This document shows positions 34,335 to 46,873 of a stretch of DNA of 64,000 nt, in pieces. The stretch spans positions 1 through 64,000 of the forward strand of contig JADDMT010000043.1 of the NCBI GenBank assembly GCA_021401465.1, read 5' to 3'. The position numbers and the translations under genes were made by a program. Origin of the DNA: Teratosphaeria epicoccoides. Lineage: Eukaryota; Ascomycota; Dothideomycetes; Mycosphaerellales; Teratosphaeriaceae. The notes under the pieces were generated by a model that did no database searches, had not been told where the DNA came from, and saw only the letters and a program-made list of their open reading frames with translations. Position 1 is the stretch's first letter, and every line of letters begins with the position of its first letter.

Positions 34335-37300
34335 TACAGAGGAGCTACGAACAGAGTACGTAGTTAGCGGGTACGTAGAGCCTATTGTTAAAGTACTACA
34401 AGTCGCCTAACTTAGTCTAGTAATTTAGACTGCCTATAGTATCCTAGAGGGCTACACCCTTATTAATTCACTCTAATTCTCGCCCGTGTAACTGCTGAAT
34501 AAGTCTCGAGACTTCTTTAAAGGGTTCTTTAGACATTACATGCTTACTACATGTAAGCTAGTTAACTACCGCACAGATCGAGCTAGACATAGTCGCTATA
34601 GCCGCTAGATAGGAGGGTTTATCGCTAGCGGAGGCTACAAGGCCCTATTAGACCCGCAGTTAACCTATAAGAGGAGCTAATAACAGGTCGCTACCCTATA
34701 CTACAAGCTTCGTCTGTAGCGTAGGGAGGAAGGACTGTCGGCTAAACCCGTCTTCCTAGAACGATGCTAGATAACGAAGTTAAAGCTAGTAAGGAAAGTT
34801 GCCTACCTTGCTTGCTAACTACTTAGCTGCTTTACACCCATGAAGCCGCGAAGGCTGTTATAGTTAGTAAGTACCTTAATAGGGTACGCTACGCCTTTAA
34901 GGTAGGGTCGGTACTCCTTAAAGCTGTTAACAATACCTAAAAGCTCTTAGTTATAAGTCTCGTAATTAAGCTTAGCGCCCTACATCTTCCGCGACTAGAA
35001 GGCAATTAGGTACTATTACGCACTACCTTTGTGTAACTAGAGCTACGATATAATTGCGGCTATTACGAATTTCGAAGCATTAGTCTCTATTCGGATCTTC
35101 GTAATAGGGTCAAAGTGCTAAAGTATAGGTGTAGTTTAAAAGCTGCTTCAAGTTTAGAGAAAGCCTTGCTCTAAGCCTCCTCCTAAGGTACTATCCCTAG
35201 CTTTTTACCTCGAATCGTGCCCTTTGCGAGAGCCGTGAGAGGAGCCACGATCTTCGAACAGGATCGTATGAATCTGCGATAGAAGTTAGTAAATCCTAGG
35301 AACACCTGTACTTCTTAGAAAGTAGTTAGCTACAGCTACTCTGCGATTACAGACACCCTTCTGTTATCTATGATATAACCCTAAGGTTCCTCTAAGTTAC
35401 CGCATTAAGGCCCCTATAGTTAGCGTATAGGCGGAGCGTGTTATCCTTCTTTAGGGTAAACATTACTAACGCTCTAGCCTCGCTGTCGCTTCGTCGGATC
35501 CACGCGTTCTTTTGCACCTTGTAGAGGTAGTCTCGAAGTGTTTTGAGCTAAGATTCCGACATAGGGTACAGAGGTCGATGCGGAGGATTGTAATCTTCCT
35601 TGAGGTTAATCGCATGCTCTATGTCTAGGGCCTAGGCATAGGCTGCAGCCTCTGCGTCAAAAATATTAGCGTATTCTTCTAACTTAGGCAGAAGGGTAAC
35701 GTCTTCCTCACATTCTGTATGCGGACTACATACACACATTAGACCTTCTTTATGTCCTTATAGAAGCTATATGCGTCACGCATCCTTACCGCAGGAACTT
35801 TGCCTATAGAGCTAATAAACTAGTTATTAGTAGCTCTATTAATAACGACTCCCTGCTTATAGCGCTATAGGCGGCCTAGTAGGAGCTACTTATTAGGAAC
35901 GTCTTTAGCGTAGAAGACTTCGTTAATCTCGCGCTCTTCTCCTAAGGAGTCCGCGAGTTAGAGGCGCACATTATACGTGCCTCGAGCCGCTACGCCTTCG
36001 CCTTAAAAGGACTTCATAGTAGGCAGCAGGGCTCCTAGGATTAGCTTTAAACTAAGCTATACGATTACCTGCTAGGGTATCATGTTAACCTCCGCAAGGT
36101 CGTCTAACATATAGTCTACTAGCTTAAGCGAGCCATTAACTCGGACTATACCGGATAGGCGCTAGGTAGGCTACAAGTGTACACTATCGGTAACAGACAG
36201 CTTAGACACCCGCGGTAGCCATTCGGTTGTCTCGGGCTTGTCCTTCTTTTGCCTCCTCTCTAGGGAGGTTTCGGACACCTTGTTTACCTTCTTCCTATTA
36301 CTTCGTTAAGGATAGCAAGCTACCTAGTAGTCCTTTACTCTATAGATGTAGTAGCTGCTTAGAGGCTTCTCGCTACTATCTTTAGGCTTAGAGGGCTTGC
36401 TTCTCCAGAATAAACTACCGCGTTAGACGTGACCCTTAGGGCGCTTGTAATAGCGGCCCTTTAGTAGGTCCTTAGGGCTTAAACGCTTATTGTCCTTGCC
36501 GCCCGATTTTCCATTTCGCTTTAAGGTAATCTCTATACATGTCGTAAGGGACACGAGGTCTTGCCGAGTTGTCAGAAGTTCATGAAAAGTCATGATTATG
36601 TTCCGAAGATTGTCATTAAGCTTAACAAGTAGGTACTGTATGCGTTACATCTAAGTATAGGGTAGCATCTATCTCTTAAGCATAGCGAGATAGGTAGCAA
36701 AGCTAGAGGTAGTTTGTCCCTTCCTATGCCTAGCCTTCTTATACTTGACAGACATAGTAAGGGTATAGTTACCTAGATCCTTGACCTAGTTAACATAGAA
36801 CTAGCGAAAGTCCGCCTATGTATACGATCTGTTGTATACCCGCATAAGGTTATACTACTCATGCTAATTGTTACGAGGTTCCTTATCCTCTTTAAGCTAC
36901 ATTATACTAAAGGCGACCTGTTTATCCTCTATAGAATCTCCGCGTAAGTTAAGCATGAAAACTACCTTACATGCCTGCAAGGAAGTTCAAGCCTCCTTTA
37001 AGGTGTCTCCCTTAAACGGCTTCAGGTTGCGTGCGTTACGACTGCCTCCTAGTTAGCCTACTATAGCCCCGAATTTAGGCACTAGATTTGCAGGTACATA
37101 CAGAGAGTCTATACCTGCTAGTATGTTGTCTTTACGGGTCTCTCGCGTAAAATCTCGCTAGATTTCTTCATCCGCTAGTTTATTAGTACTACTTATAGCG
37201 ACGTCTTCGTCGTCCTCGCTGTTGTCGCTACTAGAAGGGGTACGGCTCTAGCTCTAGTTTATAAGGTAGTCCGCGACCTAATTGACAATTATGGCCACAA

Positions 37301-37517
37301 GGGCTAGGTTAATAGTTAGGGTTAGCTGCGGTCCCTATACGGGGGATCTACTACCTTGTCTACTACGTAATTAGCCTTTAGCAGAAACGTCGTTTAATGT
37401 AGTGTCGCTCGCAGGGGGTACTCCTGCAGGCTAGTTACTTAGGCTAGCTTCGCTATCGCAGGCGCTTAGGATAGCGCTTACTACGCGTTAGTTACAAGTT
37501 CGTAGTACTCTAGACAT
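34335..37517 (-). pseudogene. A4 gag, protease, RT and RNase H remnant
   Basis: Starts at ATG (complement of 37515-37517) as in A5. Gag core and zinc-knuckle region (about 36330-36370) precede the protease and RT. At about 35385 the sequence jumps from TATCTATGAT to GGTTCCTCTAAG, omitting about 415 bp that hold YLDD in A5. RNase H follows (35000-35110), and the integrase zinc domain begins just before the TIR-1 junction. Open stretches on the opposite strand here (for example 36868-37056) are shadows. Confidence 0.83.
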
Positions 37518-37566
37518 ATCGTAGTATTCTCTACTAGACTGCAAAGTAGGGGGGAGAAAGCAGAAC

Positions 37567-37949
37567 TAATATAGATGTATATAATATGAAGATATCTCGT
37601 AGTATGACAGAGTAATCCGACCTTTTAATAGGTACAAGATAGCGCTACTTTCTGCTTATCATAGACGTAGCGCTAGAGGTACTTAGAACCCCCGACGCCT
37701 CTTAGTTAGGGGAAGCATGTCCGAGCCTAACCCCGCAGGGGTATCGTAGAGTCAGGAAGCTCCTATAGGGGTACCGTAGGGTTAGCAATATAGTAGCATC
37801 CTACGTCAAGCATTAATCCTACTTAGATAACATACAAGCTAACGTATGTACGAAGAACCCCCTTACTATGTGTAGTAGGGTCACTACATGCTAAGGGCGG
37901 GCATCGGAACCTATGCAGCTCTAATGGCCCCCTAGTATTAGCCGTGTCA
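37567..37949 (-). repeat. 5' LTR of A4
   Basis: 383 bp, partner of 16417-16806. Begins TAATATAGATG and ends AGCCGTGTCA on the plus strand. It is followed by TTAAG, the second half of the target duplication, and then Copia-1 integrase. Confidence 0.9.
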
Positions 37950-37954
37950 TTAAG

Positions 37955-39951
37955 AAAGGACAAGCTTATGAATTATAGACAGGAGGGCGTGTTTATTAGG
38001 TACGTCGAAGGCACTACTAAGATATAGAAGGTTTAGTCGCTAGACATGAAGAAGGTTATTATAATAGGTCAAATTCTTCGAAGAAAGTAAGGGGGGTAAT
38101 TTGAATCTTAGCTTTACTCTGAAGAATTAGAGTAGCTCTATACTAACGTAACGGGTAGTTAGACGTCTGCCTAAGAAGCTATCTACCCTAAACCTAGCAT
38201 AGGTATCCCGCAAGATTACGACACATGTCTATGTACTACCTAAAGCTAAGACTAACAAAGTCATTAAGAGACATGATCTCGACTCTAAGCATAAGTCAGA
38301 GCATGCGAAAGAGCTAGGCTAGCCGCTAGAGGCATCAGAAGTGTTAAACCTACTAGTTATACTACCTGCAGCACTTAGCAAGAGGATAATAGTAAGGTTA
38401 GAGGCACCTAAGGGCGTCAGAGTCAGAGATGTAGTGTATAATCTAAGATGGTTAAGCGAGGTTACTAGCAAGAAAGGTCGTAATCAGAATGACGATAGTA
38501 GGCAAGAAAAGGCAAAAAGGATAATAGAAACTATCTACAGCTTCATTACAATTCATGATGCTATGATAAAATCAAGCATAGATAAGGACACCTACTAGTA
38601 TAAGGGCGACTAGGTTGCATTTACTACATAGGTAGAAGAATATAGCTTAGTAGTAGTAGGATCTAGAATGTAACTATTAGAGAAGATACCTGTCCTAAAG
38701 ACGTACGAGCAGGCTATCTCTAACAAGAAATAGGGACACCTATAGTTAGAGGCTCTCTAGGCAGAGACTAGAGTACTTAAGGGTAACTAGACATACAAAA
38801 CAATAGTTGCACTAAAGGATACTTACCTAATTACGCTAAAATGGGTCTTTAATGTAAAGTATAACATAGATGGATTAGTTAACAAATTCAAAGCGCGGCT
38901 AGTAGCTAGAAGCTTTAGTTAGATCCTTAGAGTTAACTTTAAAGACACCTTTGCTCTAATAGTTAGACATAATACTATTCAGATCTTTATAGCTATAGTC
39001 TGCATGAATAACTAGGAGTTACACTAGGTTAATGTTAATAACGCCTTTACTAAATTAGTCCTAAAGGAACGCATTCTGATACGAGCTCTACTAGGTGTAA
39101 AGGTTAACCCTAGCGAGGTATTAAAGCTCCTAAAAGGTCTATATAGCTTAAAGTAAGTAGCCCGAGACTAGTCCTAGCTATGCGAGGGAAAGATCAAGAA
39201 GATTAGCTTTTGTTAGAGTAAGGCAGACCCCTACCTTTTCGTCTATAATACTTAAAAGCTAATAATCTTAGTTAATGTTAATAACATTACAATTAGAGCT
39301 AAGAGCATAGGCAATGTAAATTAGTTAGTTTGCCACATTCTTTAAGATTAAGGACCTAGGTAAGGCAACATACCTGCTAAATGTTAGAATAGTTAGAGAC
39401 TAAAAAGTAGGTACCTTGCGGCTAGATTAGACGTACTATGTTAACAAAGTTCTAGACAAGCTCATAATGACTAAGGAGAGCGCTACACTAACCCGATTGC
39501 TAATAGACAGCTTTGATGCAATTAGACTATTAGGGCCTAACAAAGTCAGAGTAAATTGCAAGGAGTACTAGGAGGGTATTAGGAGATAGATATACGTAGG
39601 TATTCTAACCTAACTAGACATTACGTTTACGCTTAGAAGATTAAGCTAGTATATGTTAGACCTAGCTTAGCATGATTAGCAAGCCCTAAAGAAGCTAGGA
39701 AGATACATGCGCTTGACAAATGACCTTAGGATTATCTATATAGTAAAGGGTTAGAGAATACTAGAAGCATACTCTAACTCTAACTATGTAATAGATTAGA
39801 CAGATCGTATATTAGTCCTAGGTAGTGTCTACCTACTAATAGGAGGTCTAATATCTTAGGCAAGTAAGAAGCGGAAGTTAGTAGCTAGATCTATAATAGA
39901 AGCAGAATACATAGTAATAGCAAGATATGCAAAGTAGTTATAGTTCCTATG
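37955..39951 (+). pseudogene. Copia-1 integrase end and reverse transcriptase remnant
   Basis: The first codons (RKDKLMNYRQEGVFIRYVEG, 37955-38015) continue the Copia integrase C-terminal region cut at 16416. RT follows with KWVFNVKYN (38840), FKARLVA and the VNVNNAF-type block. The catalytic YVDD has become NVNN at 39274-39285 by two G-to-A changes, so the enzyme would be dead even without stops. RNase H starts with SQASKKRKLVARSIIEAEYI (39855-39915) and is cut by C2 at 39951. Confidence 0.82.
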
Positions 39952-40392
39952 TGTCATAAGTGTTAGGAGTACTATAGGTTACAGGATCATGAGGGTCCTA
40001 AGTGCTATGAGTTATAGGCATAGTCATAGGAGAAAGGATCTGTTACGTGAGGACAGATCCCTAGATCTGTAGGGTTAGTCTACAGATCTACAGGCCTGTA
40101 AGGGAGAAGGGATCTGTCACGGGATAATAGACCCTCGGATCTATAGGGTTAGTCTATAGATCTATAGACACGGATCTGTTAGGTCTATCGACAGATCTAA
40201 CAGAGCTGCTCTGTCTCTCTAGTATATAGGGATAGCTTTAGGACAGGCAGTTAGGAGCTTCGTGCTTAATTCAATTCCCTTTCCCTAGGGGATAGTTAGT
40301 TACAAGGACAATTACTATTGTCGATATTCTTCATAGCTCTACGAGTCTAACACCTAGTTACCTTCCTGCTATTAGTACCTACCCTTATGACA
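39952..40392 (+). repeat. 5' LTR of C2
   Basis: TGTCATAAG to TTATGACA. It contains short inverted motifs around AGATCTGTAG and CTACAGATCT and a single copy of the 30 bp unit. It differs from the 3' LTR by about 35 transitions and one transversion by my count. Confidence 0.93.
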
Positions 40393-40571
40393 TTTTAAGC
40401 ACTACTTCTAAGGAAGTATTAGGGGACTCGTCAAGCGCTTAACATACGCCTATGTTAAGTAGTTCTTTAGCTGTTAGTTTTACTTCTAGCGATAGTTAAC
40501 TAACACCACGAGAACAAGTTGCTAGTATACCTCAAATTACGTAGTAGCTCAAATCTATTCACCTTAGCGAG

Positions 40572-43500
40572 ATGGCTCTAGCATCTGTCGCAGGTTTAAC
40601 TACCGGGAATAGACATGGCAATAACAGCTTTAAGATAGGAAGCCCTACAGAGTTTATAGGACAATAATCTCAAGTCGAGATGTTTATCCTATAATGCTAG
40701 TTAGCATTTAACGTAGATATAGAACAGTTTACGACACATCATAAGCGAATGATGTACATTGTCTCTTACCTGAAGGGACTAGCGTTTAAGTTTATCTAGC
40801 CTTATCTAACAGATGATCTGGATTACGTTAGTAACGTCGAAGCTAGGAAGACAATAACTAGGGAGATTCTCAACTTAGACAAGTCTTTGTTTAAGGCATT
40901 ACGCGAAGCTTTTAGGCTTAGTAATAAGCAACAGGAGGCCGAGAGAGCTCTCCTAGGAATCTAGTAGAAGGGTTCTGCTATTAAGTACCGCGTGGACTTT
41001 TAGACCCTCTCTGCTTGAGTTAACTAGAATGATAATGCTTTAGCCGCTTAGTTCTACTAGGGACTAAAGGAGACGATGAAAGACGAAATTGCCTGAGGAG
41101 ATCGGCTAACGACATTCAAGGAAATAAGCAATCTCGCGATTAGAATCGATAATCGCATCTAGAAACGACAGCAAGAACGACAACATAGAAATCGCAAGCT
41201 AGCACAGTCTAACTATAAGGTCTAACGATTAGCACTAAAATAGCGAAGCGATTACTATAGTCTCTAACCTATAGAGTTAGATGCGACTAAGGGGCGTCTA
41301 AGGAATAGACCCTAAGGAAAGCCATAGAAGGGCTCTCCTCCCTAGAATAGTCTGAAGAAGCCATTCGACAAGAGTAATCTCGAGTGCTACAACTGTAGAA
41401 AGAAAGGACACTTTGCCCGCAAGTGTTTTGCTAAGAAGCAACGACAGGAACTGCCTAGGATAGAGCAGGCTCGCGCGACAATAACAGCGCCTTAGCAAAA
41501 GGCTGCTGCTACTTAAGAACCGGACTATGCTATACTTACTTAGACTACATGCTACGACGACAATTGTCGAATTCACATGAGTGATAAAGATAGTTCCGGA
41601 TAGTACCCTAGCTAAAACAAGGCATAGTCGATCTATGCGCTAAGGGGTACAACTTCTAGTGCGATAGTCCTGAGGCAATAGGAGCTAGAAGAAGAAGAAG
41701 AAGGTTCGGAGGACAACTACGAGCTTGTCGAAGCCGTCATTCCTGATTCCAAGGAAGACGAGAGCATAGAGCGATAGGCCATGCCGCCGCATGACATTAG
41801 GCTCGATATTATCCGAATCATACAGAACTAGTAGGCTTAGGCTTGCCTATAGATTAATAGAGTACAACACGTTTACTAGCTTTAGTATGACGAACTAGCC
41901 GACTGTATGCGACGATACCTAAGGAGACTACTAGTCGTAGCTTAACCTCACGCGCATCAGAAAGTTGTCTAAGAAATTGTACTATTCGGGGTAGAGTTTA
42001 CGCCCTAGGGAGGCTACCTAACCTACGAAGGTATTCAGATTTCACGAGCGCTACGACTCTAAGTCTACTACTTAAAGATAGAGTACGCAAGAAACGCGTA
42101 GGAACAGCGAGGCCAAGGGCGAGAACGACCTCTTAGGCTAGAGAACGGTAACGCTTAGAGAAGAAGCCGAGACCGCACGATCCCTGAACTAGTCTGTGAA
42201 GACAGTTATTCGGGAAACGACGAGGTCCGCTAGAATTAGACCTACAGACAGACTAGACAGGGCTGTAACGATATGCCGCGATTAGCGCCAGATACGCGAA
42301 CAACCTTAGAGTATAGGTACACATTAACGAGACGCTAGCTAGGGCCTTAATAGATTCAGGATGTACTAGAATCTTCATGACGCCTAAGTTCGCTAGGACA
42401 GCTAGGATAAAGCTACAGGCGAAGACGAATGCTTTCTTGCTACAAGCGATTAATAGAAAGCCGGTTACGTACAACTAAGGAGTAGTTGACGAAGAGACCG
42501 AGATGATGCCTCTACGGATAGGACGCTACTAAGAGATGCTCTAGTTTGACATTACAGAGTCACTAGGCTTAGATGTAGTACTAGGGTTACTATAGCTAAG
42601 AAACGCTAACCCCTATATCGACTAGAAGAATGAGAGGATCTAGTTCCTAGAACTCTTAAGATCGATACCTCTACCTGTAGTGCATGACGTACTAGGCAAG
42701 ATCGAAATATGTGTTATGACTTCAAGCGAGATAGTAGCCGCTATCAAGGATCTAGAACAGGAAGTGTACGTCCTATAGGTTAAAGTAACGCAAACAGAAG
42801 TCAGGGTCGAATTCATAGTTCCTAATGAGTATAAAGAGTTCGCTACTCTTTTCAAGGAAGAACCCGACTAAGAAGCTCTGCTAGAACACTAGGAGTAGGA
42901 CCACGGGATACCCTTACTCCCTAGTAAGACACTAATGAAGCAATTAGTTCGCCTGTTATTAGCGTCGAAACTAGAGATTCTCCGGAAATACCTAGAAGAC
43001 AACCTCTAGAAAGGCTTTATCCGCGAGTCGTAGTCCCTAGCCGGATATCTGATCCTGTTTATGCCTAAGGGGAAAGATGACTAGCGACTCTACGTAGATT
43101 ATCGTAGATTAAACGACATCATAATAAAGAATAGTTATCCGCTTCCTTTGCTCTTAGAATTACAGGACCGCCTACAAGGAGCAATGTAGTTCTCGAAGTT
43201 CGACATACCTAGAGTGTATAACCGAATTCAAATTAAGGAAGACGAAGAATAGAAGACTACGTTCCGAACTAGGTTCAGACACTACGAGTACATAGTCATG
43301 CTATTTAGGTTAACAAATGCCCTAGCTACATAGCAGGCATTTATTAACAACGTGCTACGAGAGTACCTTAACGTCTTTGTGGTTATATACCTAGACGACA
43401 TCCTTGTCTACTTACGGACAATCGAAGAACATAGGACTTACGTACGTAAGGTACTTTAGAAACTCTAGGATTACTAGTTAAAGGTTAAGCCTTAGAAGAG

Positions 43501-45730
43501 CGAGTTTCACAAGCAGGAAGTACAATTCCTTAGCTACGTAGTAGCATGGAATGGAATCAAGATAGACACTAACTAAGTCGTAAAAGAGTAGCTTACACTA
43601 ACTAATGTTAAGGAAGTATGGTTCTTCCTTAGGTTCGCTAACTTCTACTAAAGATTTGTAGCAAACTATTCGAAGATTGCGGCACTACTTACGACTCTTA
43701 CTACAAAGGATACACTATTCGTGTAGGACGACGCCTAACGGAATGCCTTCAAGGAACTTAAGCGACAATTTACAGATCAGCTAATCTTACTTGTATTCGA
43801 CCTAGATAAGCCTATCACAGTCGAAACAGATGCCTCTGACGTAGCACTCGGGGCATGCTTAAGTTAACTAGGACCGAGTAGACGACTACAGCTAGTCGCC
43901 TACTACTCGAGGAAATTGTCTAGACCTGAACTCTAATACGACGTCTACAACAAAGAACTTCTAGCCATAGTAGACGCCTATAAGGCCTAGCAAGTCTACT
44001 TAGAAGATTCTAAGCACTAGGTCACAGTCTACACAGACTATAAGAACTTGCGATACTTTATAACGACAAAAGAATTAAACTGACGACAGGTTCGGTAGAG
44101 TAAGGAGCTCTCTAGTTTTAACTGTAAGATCGTCTATCGTAAGGGGACTGATAACGCGCGCGCCGATGCACTTAGCTACTAGACAGACTACATGAAGGGC
44201 GTGAAGCAGGAGAAACATGCTGTTCTCTAGGAAAATAGCGATAGCACGCTAGGAGTTAACCGACTCGCGGCTACGACTGTCACATAGACTAGTGAATTTC
44301 AGGACGACCTGAAGAACGCGCTAGTCTACGACCTAACTACACTCGCTGTCCGTAATGACATTAATAGACAGGAGGATTAGGAAGACAAAGACGGAATCCT
44401 TCTGTTTCAAGGATTAGTATATGTGCTAATGTCTTTACAATTAGAGCTACTACGACTCCGACATGACGTACCTTGGGCAGGACACCCGGGAGTGTCTAAA
44501 ATGAAGCAAATTCTCTAACAAGAATATTACTTCCCTAGGATAAGCAAGGTAATCGAGGACTACGTCTGTCGATATGTAACTTGCTAACAAAGTAAGCATA
44601 ACTGTCACAAACTATATAGGCTACTATGACTACTTAAGGTACCTTAATGGCTATAGGAATCGCTTGCCATGGATTTCATTGTTAAACTACCTTAGTCGAG
44701 AGAACCCGCTACGAATGAGTTCTTTAATAGGATCATAGTAGTAGTCGACTAATTCACTAAGTTTAGGAAGTTTATCCCTTACTACGAAGACTTTAAGACT
44801 AAAGATATCGCGCATGTCTTCATTAAATAGGTAGTAGTACTACACGGCATGCTATAGGACCTAGTAACGGATCGAGGATCCGTGTTTACCTCTAACTTCT
44901 AGAGAGCCCTAATGAGACAATTCTAGGTCAAACATCGACTAAGTACTTCCTTCTACCCTTAGACAGATAGACAGACAGAATGTCTAAATTAGACGTTAGA
45001 ATAGTACCTTCGATCCTATGTGAATAGGGACTAGAACAACTAGGTAGAGTTGTTGCTAATAGCATAGCTCGCATATAATAGTACTCTAGTAGAGTCGACA
45101 GGACTCTCGCCTTTTCAGATAGCATATAGATCAGCTATAGAAGACATCCCGGACGTCTTAGCTAGTAATCCGAACCTAGTAGCACTCAGACGAGTAGAAC
45201 ATCTACGCTGACTGCAAACAGAAGCACGACTTGACCTGTAGTTGTATTAGTAGAACATGGCATAGTACGCGAATCGTAAGAGAATTAAGGGACTAATTCT
45301 AAAGGAGGGGGACAAGGTGTATCTCCTCCGCTGTCACATTAAATTAGACAAGCCAAGTAAAAAACTAGACGCTGTAAAACTAGGACCATTTAGGATTAAG
45401 GCTAAGAAAGGACTAGTTAATTTTGAGTTATAGCTACCTAAGCAGATAAGAATACACCCTGTGTTCTATGTCTCTCTGCTAGAACAAGTAGCGCTAGACG
45501 CTACACTACAAACAGAACCCTTACTACTTGACCCTAAAGTAGAAGAACCCAAGTACTCTGTCGAGAAGATTGTCGACACTCGCTAGCGGGACAGACAGCG
45601 AGAGTACTTAGTAAAATGGGAAGGATATAGGAGTACCAAGAACACCTAGGAACCCCTAGAACATCTGCGAAACTGTTAGCAAAAGATACGGAGTTTCGAG
45701 AAAGGAACGAACCTAGGAAGAAGATCCTAA
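40572..45730 (+). pseudogene. Gypsy-C gag-pol, best-preserved catalytic residues (C2)
   Basis: Gag begins MALASVAGLTTGNRHG and has an intact zinc knuckle C-x2-C-x4-H-x4-C at 41385-41426. The protease triad DSG is at 42353-42361 (LIDSGCT). RT has YLDD at 43388-43399. RNase H has ETDASD near 43825. The integrase zinc domain near 44460-44600 has lost one Cys to Tyr (CRYVTC). The core keeps MDFIVKLP (44667), VTDRGS (44872) and LN*TLE (44999), so all three DDE residues remain. The chromodomain (YSVEKIVDTR, then EYLVKWEGY) is at about 45553-45675. Despite this, many TAG stops and at least one frameshift make it non-functional. Confidence 0.88.
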
Positions 45731-45754
45731 GCTACGACTAGACTCCTGCAGGAC

Positions 45755-46350
45755 GCCGTCAGTCGGCTCGGCTATCACTCTATCCAGGAAACCCTAATAT
45801 AAGGCGTTAGTAAAACCCTCTATTACGCTCTATGTCGTAGGACTAAGAGCGAGACCTGCCGAAGGATCTAGGTCGAGAAGGAACCTAGCCTGCAAGAGAG
45901 CCTGTTCTTTGGCCTCATCCTCCCTAATCTCCCGCTCCTTAAGAGCGCGACTATCCTCGACCTCCTAGTCGACCGCGTCTAACTGTTTTTAAAGATGTAT
46001 CTCCTTTGCATGCGCCTCTCTATTATCTTCTGCGAAGCCTCGGCTAGGACTGCCTTTGCACGATCGAGATTAGTAATTAGTCTTTTCTGCTAATTACCTA
46101 ACTTCTTCTATTCGACCTCTGTTACCTTCGCGTCGTAACTTCGATAGTTACTAAAGTGACATTACGAACATTTCCCTAAGGAAATATGTACCTAACAAAC
46201 AAGCTTTAACTCTTAATACTAAGTATAGGACTTTATGCTGTCCTAGCCCTAACGATAGATTCGATTCGCGCGGCGTTTACGTTTCTACGTTAAAGGGGCG
46301 TTAGTGTCTAGGATGACACAAGGCAGTAATGTAGAAAGAGAAGACATCAT
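45755..46350 (-). pseudogene. Antisense ORF in Gypsy-C 3' region, coiled-coil-like
   Basis: Minus strand, from ATG ATG at 46350 toward 45755, between the pol stop and the 3' LTR. It reads MMSSLSTLLPCVILDTNAPL, then KRKRRANRIYR, and later, after a frame change near 46000, VEDSRALKEREIREDEAKEQ. The last part is a strongly charged heptad-like helix. Stops are TAG or TAA. Function unknown. Gypsy-A carries a different antisense frame in the same position. The equivalent region of C3 lies beyond the window. Confidence 0.45.
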
Positions 46351-46427
46351 AGCATAAAAGGAAATGACAAGAGAAACCCCGTACTAATAAGGTAGCTTAG
46401 GGACGAGCTAGGCTAAGAGGGGGATAG

Positions 46428-46868
46428 TGTCATGAGTATTAGGAGTACTGTAGGTTACAGGATCATGAGGGTCCTAAGTGCTATGAGTTATAGGCATAGT
46501 TATAGGAATAAGGATCTGTCACGTAAGGACAGATCCCCGGATCTATAGGGTTAGTCTACAGATCTATAGGCCTACAAGGGAGAAGGGATCTGTTATGGGA
46601 TAACAGACTCTCGGATCTGTAGGGTTAGTCTACAGATCTACAGACATGGATCTGTTAGGTCTGTCGACAGATCTAACAGAGCTACTCTGTCTCTCTAGTA
46701 TATAGGGATAGCTTCAGGACAGGTAGTTAGGAGCTTCGTGCTTAATTTAATTCCCTTTCCCTAGGGGATAGTTAGTTACAAGGACAATTGCTATTGTCGA
46801 TATTCTTCACAGCTCTACGAGTCTAACACCTAGTTACCTTCCTGCTATCGGCACCTACCCTTATGACA
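46428..46868 (+). repeat. 3' LTR of C2
   Basis: 441 bp, TGTCATGAG to TTATGACA, same length as the 5' LTR; followed by CTATG. Confidence 0.93.
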
Positions 46869-46873
46869 CTATG

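Larger units (their letters stand above)
16417..37949 (-). mobile_element. Gypsy-A copy A4, complete ends, split by TIR-1
   Basis: LTRs lie at 16417-16806 (3') and 37567-37949 (5'), flanked by TCGAG (16412-16416) and TTAAG (37950-37954), the same 5 bp site changed by RIP transitions. The internal region matches A5 except for a deletion of about 415 bp at about 35385 that removes the RT YLDD region, and the TIR-1 insertion at the integrase zinc domain. Without TIR-1 it is about 7.75 kb, equal to A5 minus the deletion. Confidence 0.9.
39952..46868 (+). mobile_element. Gypsy-C copy C2, full-length Ty3/Gypsy chromovirus
   Basis: 6917 bp with two 441 bp LTRs and the target duplication CTATG (39947-39951 and 46869-46873). 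The polypurine tract AGAGGGGGATAG precedes the 3' LTR. Internal order is gag, protease, RT, RNase H, integrase, chromodomain, then an antisense ORF. It is inserted in Copia-1 RNase H, which continues at 46874. This is one of two elements in the window with both ends intact and no nested insertion. Confidence 0.94.

Noticed and set aside
41298..41576. Minus ORFs at 41298-41576, 42640-42855 and 44928-45125
   Set aside because: Shadows of the C2 gag and pol frames.
42253..42474. 73-codon minus ORF repeated at 62974-63195
   Set aside because: Complement of the Gypsy-C protease region; a shadow of pol.
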